Part shown: one piece after another, positions 46,203 through 54,719 of the stretch
Layout of the letters: the number at the start of each line of letters is the position of its first letter
Position numbering within the stretch: the first letter of the stretch is position 1
Assembly: GCF_027460065.1 (NCBI RefSeq)
Contig: NZ_JAPYZZ010000005.1
Location: 1 to 64,000 of the forward strand
Source: Martinezella rhizogenes
GTDB taxonomy: Bacteria > Pseudomonadota > Alphaproteobacteria > Rhizobiales > Rhizobiaceae
Length of the DNA: 64,000 nt
Direction of reading: 5' to 3'
Position numbers and translations under genes: made by a program
The notes under the pieces: model-generated
Database searches by the model: none
The model's input: only the letters and a program-made list of their open reading frames with translations
What the model was told of the DNA's origin: nothing

Positions 46203-47737
46203 AACGCATCGGTATTGACGTTGGCGGCACCAATACGGATGCCGTTCTGATCGATGGAGACACCATCGTCGCTTCCATCAAGGTCCCGACCACGCAGGAT
46301 GTCCTGTCTGGTGTGAAGGCGGCTCTCGCTCATGTGGCGGGCTATGTCGGCGCGGCCGACCGGCCGATCAATGCTGTGATGATCGGCACCACGCACTTTA
46401 CCAATGCCGTGGTGGAACGCGCCCGGCTTGAGCGGGTTGCGGCGATCCGCATTGCATTGCCAACGGGTTCTTCGCTGCCGCCCATGTGTGACTGGCCCGG
46501 GGATCTTCGCGACGCCGTCGATCCACTGATCTTCATGGTCCATGGCGGCCATGAATATGACGGCAGCCCGCTGGTGCCCATGGTTCCCGATGAAGTCCGT
46601 GAAGCGGCGATGAAAATCCGCGATGCGGGCATCACCTCCATCGCCATTTCGGCAACCTTCTCGCCGCTGACGACGGAGTGCGAGGTGAAGGCGGCGGAGA
46701 TCGTGCGTTCGGTGATACCTGATGCACGCATCACGCTCTCCCATACGCTTGGCCGCATCGGACTTCTGGAACGCGAGAACGTCGCTCTTCTGAACGCAGC
46801 GCTGCAAACGCTCGGGAAGACCACGGTTCAGGCATTTTCGGATGCTCTGCGCGAAGCGGGCGTGAAGGCGCCCTTCTATCTGACCCAGAATGACGGCACC
46901 GTGGCGCTTGCGGATGTCGCCGCCACCAACCCCGTGCACAGTTTCGCCTCCGGCCCGACCAATTCGATGCGCGGTGCGGCCTTCCTCACCGGTCTTTCCG
47001 ATGCGATGGTGGTGGATGTCGGCGGCACCACCTCCGATATCGGCTGCCTTGTCGGCGGGTTTCCGCGCGAGGCGAACAATATTGTTCATATTGGCGGGGT
47101 ACGCACACTCTTCCGCATGCCCGATCTTCTGCCGATTGCGCTCGGCGGCGGCACCATCGTCGACCCTGAGACGGGCAAGATCGGTCCGCGCTCGGTCGGT
47201 TATCGCATCTTGAAGGAAGCCCGTGTTTTCGGCGGCGAGACACTGACGACATCGGATATTGCGGTGGCCACCGGCCTTATCGAGATGGGCGACCGCGATC
47301 GCGTAAAAGGCCTCGATCCGGCTTTAGTGCAGGCCACACTCCAGCGCATCCGTGACATGGTGGCGGACAGTTTCGATCAAATGAAGACCTCGGCCGAAGA
47401 TGTTCCGCTGGTTGCCGTCGGCGGCGGGGCGTTCCTGATCCCCGAGACGGTCCCGGGCGCGTCGGAAGTGCTACGCGTGGAAAATGCCGGTGTTGCCAAT
47501 GCGCTGGGCGCGGCCATGGCGCAGGTTTCCGGCGAGGTCGATCAGGTCTTTTCCGGCCTGAGCCGCGATGAGGCTCTTGCGAAAGCCGAGACCGAGGCGC
47601 AGAACGCGGCGGTTGCATCTGGCGCGGAGCGGGCAAGCCTCAAGACGCTTGAGGTGGAGGACATCCCGATTGCCTATCTGCCTGGCGGTGCGCGGCGGGT
47701 TCGCGTGCGGGTCATCGGCGATATCGCCTTTCATTGA
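46199..47737 (+). CDS. Hydantoinase A-like protein, short type (HyuA-like 2)
   Basis: This 512-residue paralogue of HyuA-like 1 starts MKRIGIDVGGTNTDAVLI, with MIGTTHFTNAVVERARLERV, FYLTQNDGTVALAD, ASGPTNSMRGAAFLTGL and VVDVGGTTSDIGCLVGG. It has the same shortened architecture. The ATG overlaps the DUF917 stop (ATGA). Two parallel HyuA/DUF917 pairs within one transport operon suggest a two-step path or two related substrates. Confidence 0.82.
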   Translation: MKRIGIDVGGTNTDAVLIDGDTIVASIKVPTTQDVLSGVKAALAHVAGYVGAADRPINAVMIGTTHFTNAVVERARLERVAAIRIALPTGSSLPPMCDWPGDLRDAVDPLIFMVHGGHEYDGSPLVPMVPDEVREAAMKIRDAGITSIAISATFSPLTTECEVKAAEIVRSVIPDARITLSHTLGRIGLLERENVALLNAALQTLGKTTVQAFSDALREAGVKAPFYLTQNDGTVALADVAATNPVHSFASGPTNSMRGAAFLTGLSDAMVVDVGGTTSDIGCLVGGFPREANNIVHIGGVRTLFRMPDLLPIALGGGTIVDPETGKIGPRSVGYRILKEARVFGGETLTTSDIAVATGLIEMGDRDRVKGLDPALVQATLQRIRDMVADSFDQMKTSAEDVPLVAVGGGAFLIPETVPGASEVLRVENAGVANALGAAMAQVSGEVDQVFSGLSRDEALAKAETEAQNAAVASGAERASLKTLEVEDIPIAYLPGGARRVRVRVIGDIAFH

Positions 47738-47782
47738 TTGTAAGAGGCACTGCCTGTGGCAGGGCGACGAGGGAGTGAGCAT

Positions 47783-48727
47783 ATGACGAAGATCGCACTG
47801 GCCATTCACGGTGGTTGTGGCGTGATGCCGGAAGACAGCATGACCGCCCAGGAATGGGCTGCGGCCCGCGATGATCTGGCAGCGGCGTTGCGCGCCGGTT
47901 ATGACGTGCTGAAGGCGGGCGGTACCGCGCTCGAAGCCGTCGAGGCGGCGGTCGTCGTCATGGAGGACAGCCCGCATTTTAATGCAGGCCACGGAGCGGC
48001 GCTGAACGAAAACGGCATTCACGAGCTCGATGCCTCGATCATGGACGGGGCCACGCTGGCGGTAGGCGCGATCAGCGCATCCCGCGCCATTCGCAATCCT
48101 GTGAAGGCGGCTCGCGCGCTGATGGTGGATGAACGTGCCGTCTATCTGACGGGAGAGGCCGCGGATCGCTTTGCCGAAGAAAAGGATCTGGCCACAGAAC
48201 CTCAATTTTATTTCACGACGCAAAAACGCCTCGAGGCGCTGGCGGCCATGAAGCGCCATGCAGCCACGGGTACGGAAGCGACGGAAAACGAAAAGCATGG
48301 AACAGTGGGTGCGGTTGCACTCGATGCGGCGGGGCACCTTGCCGCGGCCACCTCCACCGGCGGCTATACCAACAAGCCGGACGGCCGGGTGGGTGACAGC
48401 CCGGTAATCGGTGCGGGAACCTATGCGCGGGACGGAGCCTGCGCGGTTTCCGGCACTGGCAAGGGTGAGTTTTTCATCCGTTACGTCGTTGGCCATGAGA
48501 TCGCGTCCCGCGTCGCCTATCTCGGGCAGGACCTGCAGACCGCTGCTGGCAATCTCGTGCACAAGGATCTGGCTCCCCATGATATAGGTGCGGGGCTAGT
48601 GGCGATCGATGCGGAAGGCGGCATCGCCGCTCCATACAATACACCGGGCATGTTCCGCGGCTGGGTGACGGCGTCTGGAGAAGCGTTTGTGGCCACCCAC
48701 GACGCAGCATATGAGATTGGACTCTAG
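47783..48727 (+). CDS. Isoaspartyl peptidase/L-asparaginase (Ntn hydrolase)
   Basis: This 314-residue proenzyme of the plant-type asparaginase family (IaaA/EcAIII) begins IALAIHGGCGVM, with NAGHGAALNENGIHELDASI. The autoprocessing site is HG-TVGAVALD with nucleophile Thr174, and it has PDGRVGDSPVIGAGTYA and SGTGKGEFFIR, all family hallmarks. It self-cleaves into two chains and hydrolyses beta-aspartyl peptides or asparagine. GGGAG precedes ATG 47783, 45 bp after HyuA-like 2. As the last operon gene it could cleave the ring-opened product. Confidence 0.9.
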   Translation: MTKIALAIHGGCGVMPEDSMTAQEWAAARDDLAAALRAGYDVLKAGGTALEAVEAAVVVMEDSPHFNAGHGAALNENGIHELDASIMDGATLAVGAISASRAIRNPVKAARALMVDERAVYLTGEAADRFAEEKDLATEPQFYFTTQKRLEALAAMKRHAATGTEATENEKHGTVGAVALDAAGHLAAATSTGGYTNKPDGRVGDSPVIGAGTYARDGACAVSGTGKGEFFIRYVVGHEIASRVAYLGQDLQTAAGNLVHKDLAPHDIGAGLVAIDAEGGIAAPYNTPGMFRGWVTASGEAFVATHDAAYEIGL

Positions 48728-48748
48728 GTCAAAAAACCTCGGATCGAC

Positions 48749-50698
48749 TCACTTGCGCTTCACCATTCTGCGAAGCATGGAACCCGCCCTCGCTTTCCGT
48801 GGAATGAGTTCAATGTCGCTGACGAGCTTTGCGCCGCCTTCCCGGCGTTCCAGTGTAATTTTTCGGCTATGAAAGGCTTCCAGTTCGGCACGGTGCGCCA
48901 CGCTTATGATCGTGGCATCGGGAAGTTCTTCGATCACCGTCTGCATCATCCTGTCCTGACTTTTCTCGTCAAGAGCGGCCGTCGCCTCGTCCATGACGAT
49001 GATATCGGGCGCGTTCAGCAACAGGCGCGCGAAAGTCAGCCGTTGTTTTTCGCCGCCCGACAATGTCTGGTCCCAGGGCGCCTCATCTTCGATCTTGCCC
49101 TTGAGCTGACCGAGGCCGACCTTGTCGAGCGCAGCGCCAATCTCTTCCGACGTCCAGCTTTCGGCTGGTTGCGGATAGCAGACGGCGCGACGAAGGGTGC
49201 CAGCGGGGATATATGGCCTTTGCGGCAGCATGAACAACCGGCTGTCGGCGCGAAAGTTGACGCTCCCTCCACCCCAGGGCCAAAGACCTGAAATAGCCCG
49301 GACCAGCGTGCTCTTGCCCGAGCCCGACTCTCCAGACACCAGCACTCTCTCTCCGGCGCCAATTTCGACGTCCGTCTCCTTGACGACGGCCGTGCCGTCA
49401 CCCAGAGAAACGGAAACATCCTTGAGACTGAGCATTGTTTCCCCTTCCGTCTCACCGCGCACGATACGGCCGACCGCATCGCTTTTTTCAGCCCGTTCGA
49501 GACCATCGAGCGACATCATCAGCGAGGCAACACGTCGGGCACAGGCATTCCAGTCGGCGAGACGCGGATAGTTGTCGACCAGCCAGCCAAAGGCGGACTG
49601 GACAATCGTGAAAGCGGAAGCCGCCTGCATGACTTCACCGAGCGACATGCTTCCATCGAGAAACTTCGGAGCACACAGGAGAAGCGGCACGACGGGCGCG
49701 ATCAGCATCGATCCGTTCGAGACGACCGTTGTCCGCATGTATTGTTGCGCCATGAGGCGCCACTGCCGCCGGACATTGCCGAACCTCTTGTCGAGATCGC
49801 TTCTTTCTTCCTCCTCGCCGCCAAGCAGGGCGATGCTCTCGCCATTTTCCCTGACGCGCGTGAGCGTATAGCGGAATTCCGCCTCGACCTGGTTTTTGAC
49901 TTCGGAAACCTTGACGAAATTGCGGGCGATGAAGGCAATGGATGTGGAGGTGATGGCCGCATAGATAACGGCCGCGACGACAAGAAAGCCCGGGATCGTG
50001 ATCCACACGCCGCCGATCGACAGCGTCAGAGCACCGCCAATCGTCCACAGGACAACGATGAAGGTGGAGGCAGACACGAAGGCCGCGATGACACCGGACA
50101 CAAAGTCCACCGGTGCCTCCGTCGCAATCCGCATATCCTCCGAGAGCCGTGCTTCGGGATTCTGGTGGTCACCATCGATCAGGTTCAGCTGGTAGTAGCG
50201 GCCATTTGCAATCCACCTACCAAGGAGCGCCTTTGTGAGCCAGGAACGCCAGCGCCGTTGAATACGCATTCTCACATAGACCTGTGAGGTGACGATGAAG
50301 ACGCTGCCCAGCACAAGTGGGGGAAAAATCGAGGCGAGGAAATAGACCGTCGATGCGTCCCGCTTTTCGATGGCATCGAAAATGCCGCGGTTCCACACGT
50401 TGATACCATACTGGAAGGCGACATTTATGCCGATCATCGCCAATAGTCCGAGCGTGAACGGCCATGCAAGCGCATCGCCGCGACGACTCCAGAACCCGCG
50501 TGCGCTGATCCAGAAGCGTTTCAGCAGATATTTCCTGCGAACCTCCTCCGCCTGCTCCGGGGTCAAGTCCGAAGCGGGTTCCATCTCCTCCGGCGGAGGC
50601 GGCTCATCGGTGTCAGGAGCATCCTGTTGGGATGCGGTTTGGGTGCCAGTCTCGTCGGCACCAACGACCGGTTTCGGTCCTGCGTCTTTGTCACTCAT
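48749..50698 (-). CDS. SbmA/BacA-like ABC transporter with fused ATPase
   Basis: This 649-residue protein has a Pro/Glu-rich cytoplasmic N-terminus (about 60 residues). A membrane domain of the SbmA/BacA or peroxisomal ABCD type follows (about 70-390, with FNAFQYG-like INVAFQYGINVWNRGIFDAI and EARLSEDMRIATEAP). A C-terminal ATPase has VSGESGSGKSTLVRAI, LSGGEKQRLTFARLLL and IIVMDEATAALD. Such proteins (YddA, Rv1819c, ExsE-like) move peptides, cobalamin or lipids. The gene is convergent with the asparaginase gene and preceded by a possible small ORF. Confidence 0.85.
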   Translation of the reverse strand: MSDKDAGPKPVVGADETGTQTASQQDAPDTDEPPPPEEMEPASDLTPEQAEEVRRKYLLKRFWISARGFWSRRGDALAWPFTLGLLAMIGINVAFQYGINVWNRGIFDAIEKRDASTVYFLASIFPPLVLGSVFIVTSQVYVRMRIQRRWRSWLTKALLGRWIANGRYYQLNLIDGDHQNPEARLSEDMRIATEAPVDFVSGVIAAFVSASTFIVVLWTIGGALTLSIGGVWITIPGFLVVAAVIYAAITSTSIAFIARNFVKVSEVKNQVEAEFRYTLTRVRENGESIALLGGEEEERSDLDKRFGNVRRQWRLMAQQYMRTTVVSNGSMLIAPVVPLLLCAPKFLDGSMSLGEVMQAASAFTIVQSAFGWLVDNYPRLADWNACARRVASLMMSLDGLERAEKSDAVGRIVRGETEGETMLSLKDVSVSLGDGTAVVKETDVEIGAGERVLVSGESGSGKSTLVRAISGLWPWGGGSVNFRADSRLFMLPQRPYIPAGTLRRAVCYPQPAESWTSEEIGAALDKVGLGQLKGKIEDEAPWDQTLSGGEKQRLTFARLLLNAPDIIVMDEATAALDEKSQDRMMQTVIEELPDATIISVAHRAELEAFHSRKITLERREGGAKLVSDIELIPRKARAGSMLRRMVKRK

Positions 50699-50703
50699 GG
50701 GCG

Positions 50704-50832
50704 CTAAACGAACGATGCCTCGAAAGGTTTCACGGCTTCGTGATGCCGCGTGAAATATAGTGCCGGGGTGGCGCAGAGCTTTTCAAAAGCCTCCGGATTC
50801 ACGACTTTCCAGTCTATCGCGCGACAGATCAA
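50704..50832 (-). CDS. Possible small protein upstream of the ABC exporter
   Basis: A frame reading ICRAIDWKVVNPEAFEKLC and ending HHEAVKPFEASFV has clear coding character. It stops 5 bases before the ABC transporter ATG. The frame is open further upstream (HIVKREISKRLTIDLI), but no ATG is present. The TTG at 50832 is the best start and has no ribosome site, so this may be a small gene with an unusual start or a remnant of a longer one. Product of 42 residues, unrecognised. Confidence 0.3.
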   Translation of the reverse strand: MICRAIDWKVVNPEAFEKLCATPALYFTRHHEAVKPFEASFV

Positions 50833-50913
50833 ATCGATGGTTAACCGCTTGCTGATTTCCCGTTTGACGATATGTCCTAGAACAACGAGACTCTGGAATT
50901 GGACCCACCGCCG

Positions 50914-50929
50914 GGTTTTTTAAAAAACC
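50914..50929. promoter_or_regulatory. 16-bp perfect palindrome upstream of the diguanylate cyclase
   Basis: GGTTTTTTAAAAAACC is a perfect palindrome whose end lies 24 bases before the ATG of the diguanylate cyclase gene. Its T6-A6 core could be an AT-rich operator or a bend. It is too close to the start to be the whole promoter. Confidence 0.4.
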
Positions 50930-50953
50930 GCGCGGCAAGCAGACGGCGCCATT

Positions 50954-52723
50954 ATGCGACTTAGCACCATCACGAACCTGGCTTATGCCGTGACCCTGAT
51001 ACTCACAACCGTATCGGCGACCACATTCATTCTGTCAGCCAGAAGCGCTTCTCAAGAGAGGGCGGCAATTCAGGATCATCTCGACGTGAGCGATCTTGCT
51101 GAGGAACTGGCGATCATCGCGGATGAGCGCACCGAGGAGGCACGGCTGTACGTCATGCGCGGCGAGGAGCAGCATCTGGCAAAATTCTATGTCGACGAAG
51201 ACCAGGAAAAGCACCTTGAAAACAGCCTGGATAAACTCGCCGCGCGCGGTGTTTCACCGCAAGAGGCAGGATTATTTCAGAATATAAAAAAGAGCGCCGA
51301 TGCACTGGATACGATGGAGCGCGAGGCCATAGGTTTCTATCGCGCCGGGCGCCAGAACGATGCACAACAGGTCCTGTTCGGTAATGAGTATTATCAACTC
51401 CATACGGGGCTGCTGAATGACGTCGCGACGCTGAGAGACACTGTTGCTGCCCGCACGCAGGCAACCGTCGACCAGGCCAAAAGCCGAAGCGATTTCTACG
51501 GATCGATCGCCAAGGTGATGCTTGCCCTGACCGCCCTGATGTTTGTGGCCGTGCTCTACTTCGTCCTGACCAGACGCGTTGCCGCCCCGCTGATCAGAAT
51601 GAGCAATATCGTCATGCGCCTTGCCCGGCAGGATTACAGTATCGAGGTGCCCGATGAGGGGCGTCGCGACGAAATTGGGGAAATGAACCAGGCTATCAGG
51701 ATCTTCCGCAGCAACGGGCTGGAGCGGGAACGGCTCGACGCGGAGCACCGCCGGAACCAGCGCATCAAGGACCTGATCCTGCAGATGATGCATCGCATTC
51801 AGGCATGTCAGAATCAGGATGAATTATCCGACGTCGTGTCGAAATTCATGCCGCAGATCTTCCCCGACATTGCCGGCCGCCTGCTTGTGCTCAAGGAAAA
51901 CAGTTCGCTTCTCCAATCGACCGGACAATGGTCCGACCCTTCGTTTTCCGCCCCGGAATTTTTGATCGACGATTGCTGGGCTCTGCGTCGCGGACGTCCG
52001 CACGCCAGCAATCCTGATGGCGACGACGTCGTCTGCCATCATCTTCATGGGAGTTTTGGGACCGGCCTGTGCATACCGCTGACTGCGCTCGGCGAAACCG
52101 TTGGCTTGCTATATCTCGAAATTCCACAGAGGAACGACACGCTGGAGACGGAACGGCTGTATCTGGAACTTCTCGCCGAGAATATCGGCCTTGCCGTCGC
52201 AAACCTCCAGCTTCGCAAGCGGCTGGTTGGCATGGCAAGGCAGGACGCCTTGACCGGTCTGCTAAACCGCCGGTCACTCGACGAGGCGCTGAACCGGCAC
52301 ATCGAGAAGCCAACCGGTTCGCTTGCCTGCCTGATGCTGGACATCGACCATTTCAAGCGCTTCAACGACCGCTTCGGCCATGATGCCGGAGACGCAGTGA
52401 TGCAATATGTCGCCCAGGTGCTTTCGGAAGCAATTGGCGATCAGGGCGCGCTGTTCCGGTTCGGCGGCGAGGAATTCACCGTGCTGATACCAGATGCAGG
52501 CATCGAGGATGCAACCAGGCTTGCGGAGAAACTCCGGCACGCCGTCGAGCGGGCACCCTTCACCTACAGAGGCCGCCTGCTCGACCCGGTTACCATATCC
52601 ATCGGCATCGCAACGGCACCGAGCGCAGGAACTGTGAGCAGCGTATTGGAACGGGCGGACGCCGCACTGCTTAGCGCCAAACAGACCGGCCGGAACAAAT
52701 GGGTATCGTCCGATTCCATGTGA
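50954..52723 (+). CDS. Membrane diguanylate cyclase (sensor-HAMP-GAF-like-GGDEF)
   Basis: This 589-residue protein makes cyclic di-GMP. A first membrane helix (about 8-28) and a second (about 183-205) bracket a helical periplasmic sensor. HAMP sequence follows (RRDEIGEMNQAIRIFRSN), then a GAF-like domain (about 280-420) and the GGDEF domain, with active site RFGGEEF near residue 503. No RxxD inhibitory site precedes the GGEEF, so product feedback may be absent. The ribosome site is weak. It lies divergent from the ABC exporter, and target processes such as adhesion or motility are inference. Confidence 0.9.
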   Translation: MRLSTITNLAYAVTLILTTVSATTFILSARSASQERAAIQDHLDVSDLAEELAIIADERTEEARLYVMRGEEQHLAKFYVDEDQEKHLENSLDKLAARGVSPQEAGLFQNIKKSADALDTMEREAIGFYRAGRQNDAQQVLFGNEYYQLHTGLLNDVATLRDTVAARTQATVDQAKSRSDFYGSIAKVMLALTALMFVAVLYFVLTRRVAAPLIRMSNIVMRLARQDYSIEVPDEGRRDEIGEMNQAIRIFRSNGLERERLDAEHRRNQRIKDLILQMMHRIQACQNQDELSDVVSKFMPQIFPDIAGRLLVLKENSSLLQSTGQWSDPSFSAPEFLIDDCWALRRGRPHASNPDGDDVVCHHLHGSFGTGLCIPLTALGETVGLLYLEIPQRNDTLETERLYLELLAENIGLAVANLQLRKRLVGMARQDALTGLLNRRSLDEALNRHIEKPTGSLACLMLDIDHFKRFNDRFGHDAGDAVMQYVAQVLSEAIGDQGALFRFGGEEFTVLIPDAGIEDATRLAEKLRHAVERAPFTYRGRLLDPVTISIGIATAPSAGTVSSVLERADAALLSAKQTGRNKWVSSDSM

Positions 52724-52851
52724 ATTCGCGAGATGCCGATTGACCTGTTTCGACGCCCCCTGCCGGCTGTAATTTCTGCGACAAAGCGGATTTCCACCAG
52801 TTCGTGGCTGCTCGCCCTCCCGGGGCGTTTCGAAACTCATCAAACGCGTCG

Positions 52852-53670
52852 CTAAACGCTGTCTGAAATCAGCGAGCGAAAGCGTTCAGCCATTTCGGGA
52901 TTTGCGGGATTGTAAACCATCATGTTGAGATCGGAGCGTCCCTCGACTGAAAAGCTTGAGAATTCCAGCGCGATGGTTCCAAGGACCGGGTGGTGGAGGC
53001 GTTTGACGCCGTCATGCATGCTCGTGACCTCGTTGTCATCCCACATGGCCTTGAATTCAGGGCTGGCGGCCGAAAGCTCCTCGACCAGTTGCTGTATACC
53101 CGCCCCCGCGCCGGCGCGTGCGGCATCCGCCCTGAATGCACCGACAACATAACGGGCGACATTGCGCCAGTCCTCCTGGGCGGAGCGCACCCGTTCATCG
53201 GAGAATACCAGACGCAGGATATTGCGGTTCTCCCTGGCCAGCTTGCTGTAATCCGTGAGGATGACGGCGGCGGCGCGGTTCCATGCCAGCACATCCCATG
53301 TCGCCGTTCTGATGATGGCGGGGCTGAACGGCATGGCATCCAGCACACCCTGCAACCGAGGCGTTATCGTCTCTGACTGGCGGTAACGCTGCTCGGGCGG
53401 ATGCCCGAAGGCCAGGATGTGCAGGTGATCGCGCTCGGGATCGGTCAACATCAAGCCTTTCGCGATCCGATCGAGCACATCCACCGAAGGCAAGCCGCCG
53501 CGACCCTGCTCGAGCCAGGTGTACCAGGTTGGGCTGATATTGGCGCGCTGGGCGACCTCCTCCCGGCGCAGGCCCGGCGTGCGGCGGCGGCCGATGGGAA
53601 AACCGAAAGTCGTGGGATCGAGCCGCATGCGGCGATCACGCAGGAAAGTGCTGAGCGCATTGTCGGTCAT
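52852..53670 (-). CDS. XRE family regulator with MmyB-like ligand-binding domain
   Basis: This 272-residue regulator has an N-terminal helix-turn-helix (TPGLRREEVAQRANISPTWY, then WLEQGRGG) and an MmyB-like domain (SPAIIRTATWDVLAWNRAAA, RLHHPVLGTIALEFSSF). Such regulators usually sit divergent from one oxidoreductase gene that they control, as here. ATG 53670 has a better ribosome site than the ATG at 53682. Ligand unknown; fatty-acid-like ligands are reported for relatives. Confidence 0.88.
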   Translation of the reverse strand: MTDNALSTFLRDRRMRLDPTTFGFPIGRRRTPGLRREEVAQRANISPTWYTWLEQGRGGLPSVDVLDRIAKGLMLTDPERDHLHILAFGHPPEQRYRQSETITPRLQGVLDAMPFSPAIIRTATWDVLAWNRAAAVILTDYSKLARENRNILRLVFSDERVRSAQEDWRNVARYVVGAFRADAARAGAGAGIQQLVEELSAASPEFKAMWDDNEVTSMHDGVKRLHHPVLGTIALEFSSFSVEGRSDLNMMVYNPANPEMAERFRSLISDSV

Positions 53671-53682
53671 TGCTTTCCGCAT

Positions 53683-53700
53683 CCTGTTGGTAATTATACC
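53683..53700. promoter_or_regulatory. Candidate operator in the regulator-epimerase divergent region
   Basis: GGTAATTATACC at 53688-53699 has GGTA/TACC arms around ATTA and sits between the two divergent genes, 12-18 bases upstream of the regulator start. It could be the autoregulatory site. The sequence alone is weak evidence. Confidence 0.3.
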
Positions 53701-53771
53701 ATGATAACGTCACTACTTTAACAGGACAATTATTCATGGGATCACCTCCCCCGTCAACGCGGGAGATGTGT

Positions 53772-54665
53772 ATGCGTGTTTTTCTGACAGGTGCCACGGG
53801 GTTCATCGGATCCCGGATTCGTCGTGAATTGCTGGCCGGTGGACATGAGGTGATCGGCCTTACCCGCTCGGACGCCGGAGCAAGAGAGTTACAGGCGGCC
53901 GGGGCCTCGGCCCATATTGCAACGCTGGAAGATGCAGCATTGCTTGCTCGCGGCGCCGAGAATGCAGACGCCGTCATCCATACGGCTTTTGACCATGATT
54001 TCGCGAATTTCGCAGCCAATTGCGGAAAGGATAGCCGTGTGATCGCGGCACTCGGCTCCGTTCTGGCGGGTTCCGACAGGCCGCTGCTCATCACGTCAGG
54101 GGTCGGCATGGGCGATCCCGGCAATGGCGAACCCGCACGTGAAGATGTGTTCGACACGCATCACTTCAATCCGCGCATAGCCTCGGAACTGGCAGGCCAG
54201 GAGCAATTGCAGGCGGGCATCAATCTAGGTGTCGTCAGGCTTCCGCAGGTGCACGACACGGTAAAACAGGGGCTCATCTCGCCCTATATCGAAATGTCGC
54301 GCGGCAAGGGTGTCGTCGCCTATGTCGAAGAGGGCGCTAATCGCTGGTCGGCAGGTCATGTGGAAGATGTGGCGAAGCTCTACGTTAAGGCGATGGTTCG
54401 GGCCGAACGGGGTGCGCGGTATAATGCCGTGGCCGAGGAAGGCGTCGTCGTGCGTGACATTGCCGAGGTCGTTGCGCATGGCCTTGGGCTGCCCCTCGTT
54501 TCTATAGGGAAGGAAGAGGCCGCCGGCCATTTCGGCTGGTTCGCCCTGTTCGCGGCGATGGATCTCCGGGCGTCCAGCGCCTTGACGCGGGAAAAACTGG
54601 GCTGGACGACGAATGGGCCGGGCCTGATCGAGGATCTCCGGGCCGTGGATTATTCGGTGATCTAG
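53772..54665 (+). CDS. NAD(P)-dependent epimerase/dehydratase-like extended SDR
   Basis: This 297-residue protein starts MRVFLTGATGFIGSRIRREL, the extended-SDR cofactor motif. It has SAGHVEDVAKLYVKAM in the C-terminal half. The usual YxxxK is not obvious: LITSGVGMGD is followed by no Tyr at the expected place, so it may be an atypical SDR that binds NAD(P) without classical catalysis. ATG 53772 has GGGAG 7 bases before it; the frame is open to 53736. It is presumably regulated by the divergent MmyB-type regulator. Confidence 0.82.
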   Translation: MRVFLTGATGFIGSRIRRELLAGGHEVIGLTRSDAGARELQAAGASAHIATLEDAALLARGAENADAVIHTAFDHDFANFAANCGKDSRVIAALGSVLAGSDRPLLITSGVGMGDPGNGEPAREDVFDTHHFNPRIASELAGQEQLQAGINLGVVRLPQVHDTVKQGLISPYIEMSRGKGVVAYVEEGANRWSAGHVEDVAKLYVKAMVRAERGARYNAVAEEGVVVRDIAEVVAHGLGLPLVSIGKEEAAGHFGWFALFAAMDLRASSALTREKLGWTTNGPGLIEDLRAVDYSVI

Positions 54666-54675
54666 GGAATGTCGG

Positions 54676-54711
54676 CGGCAGGCGTTCCCGTCGGTTCAGG
54701 AACGCCTGCCG
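54676..54711. terminator. Bidirectional terminator between convergent genes
   Basis: A perfect 13-bp inverted repeat, CGGCAGGCGTTCC at 54676-54688 and GGAACGCCTGCCG at 54699-54711, has a 10-base loop and TTT on its right. It sits between convergent genes and should end transcription from both sides. Confidence 0.75.
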
Positions 54712-54719
54712 TTTGAGGA

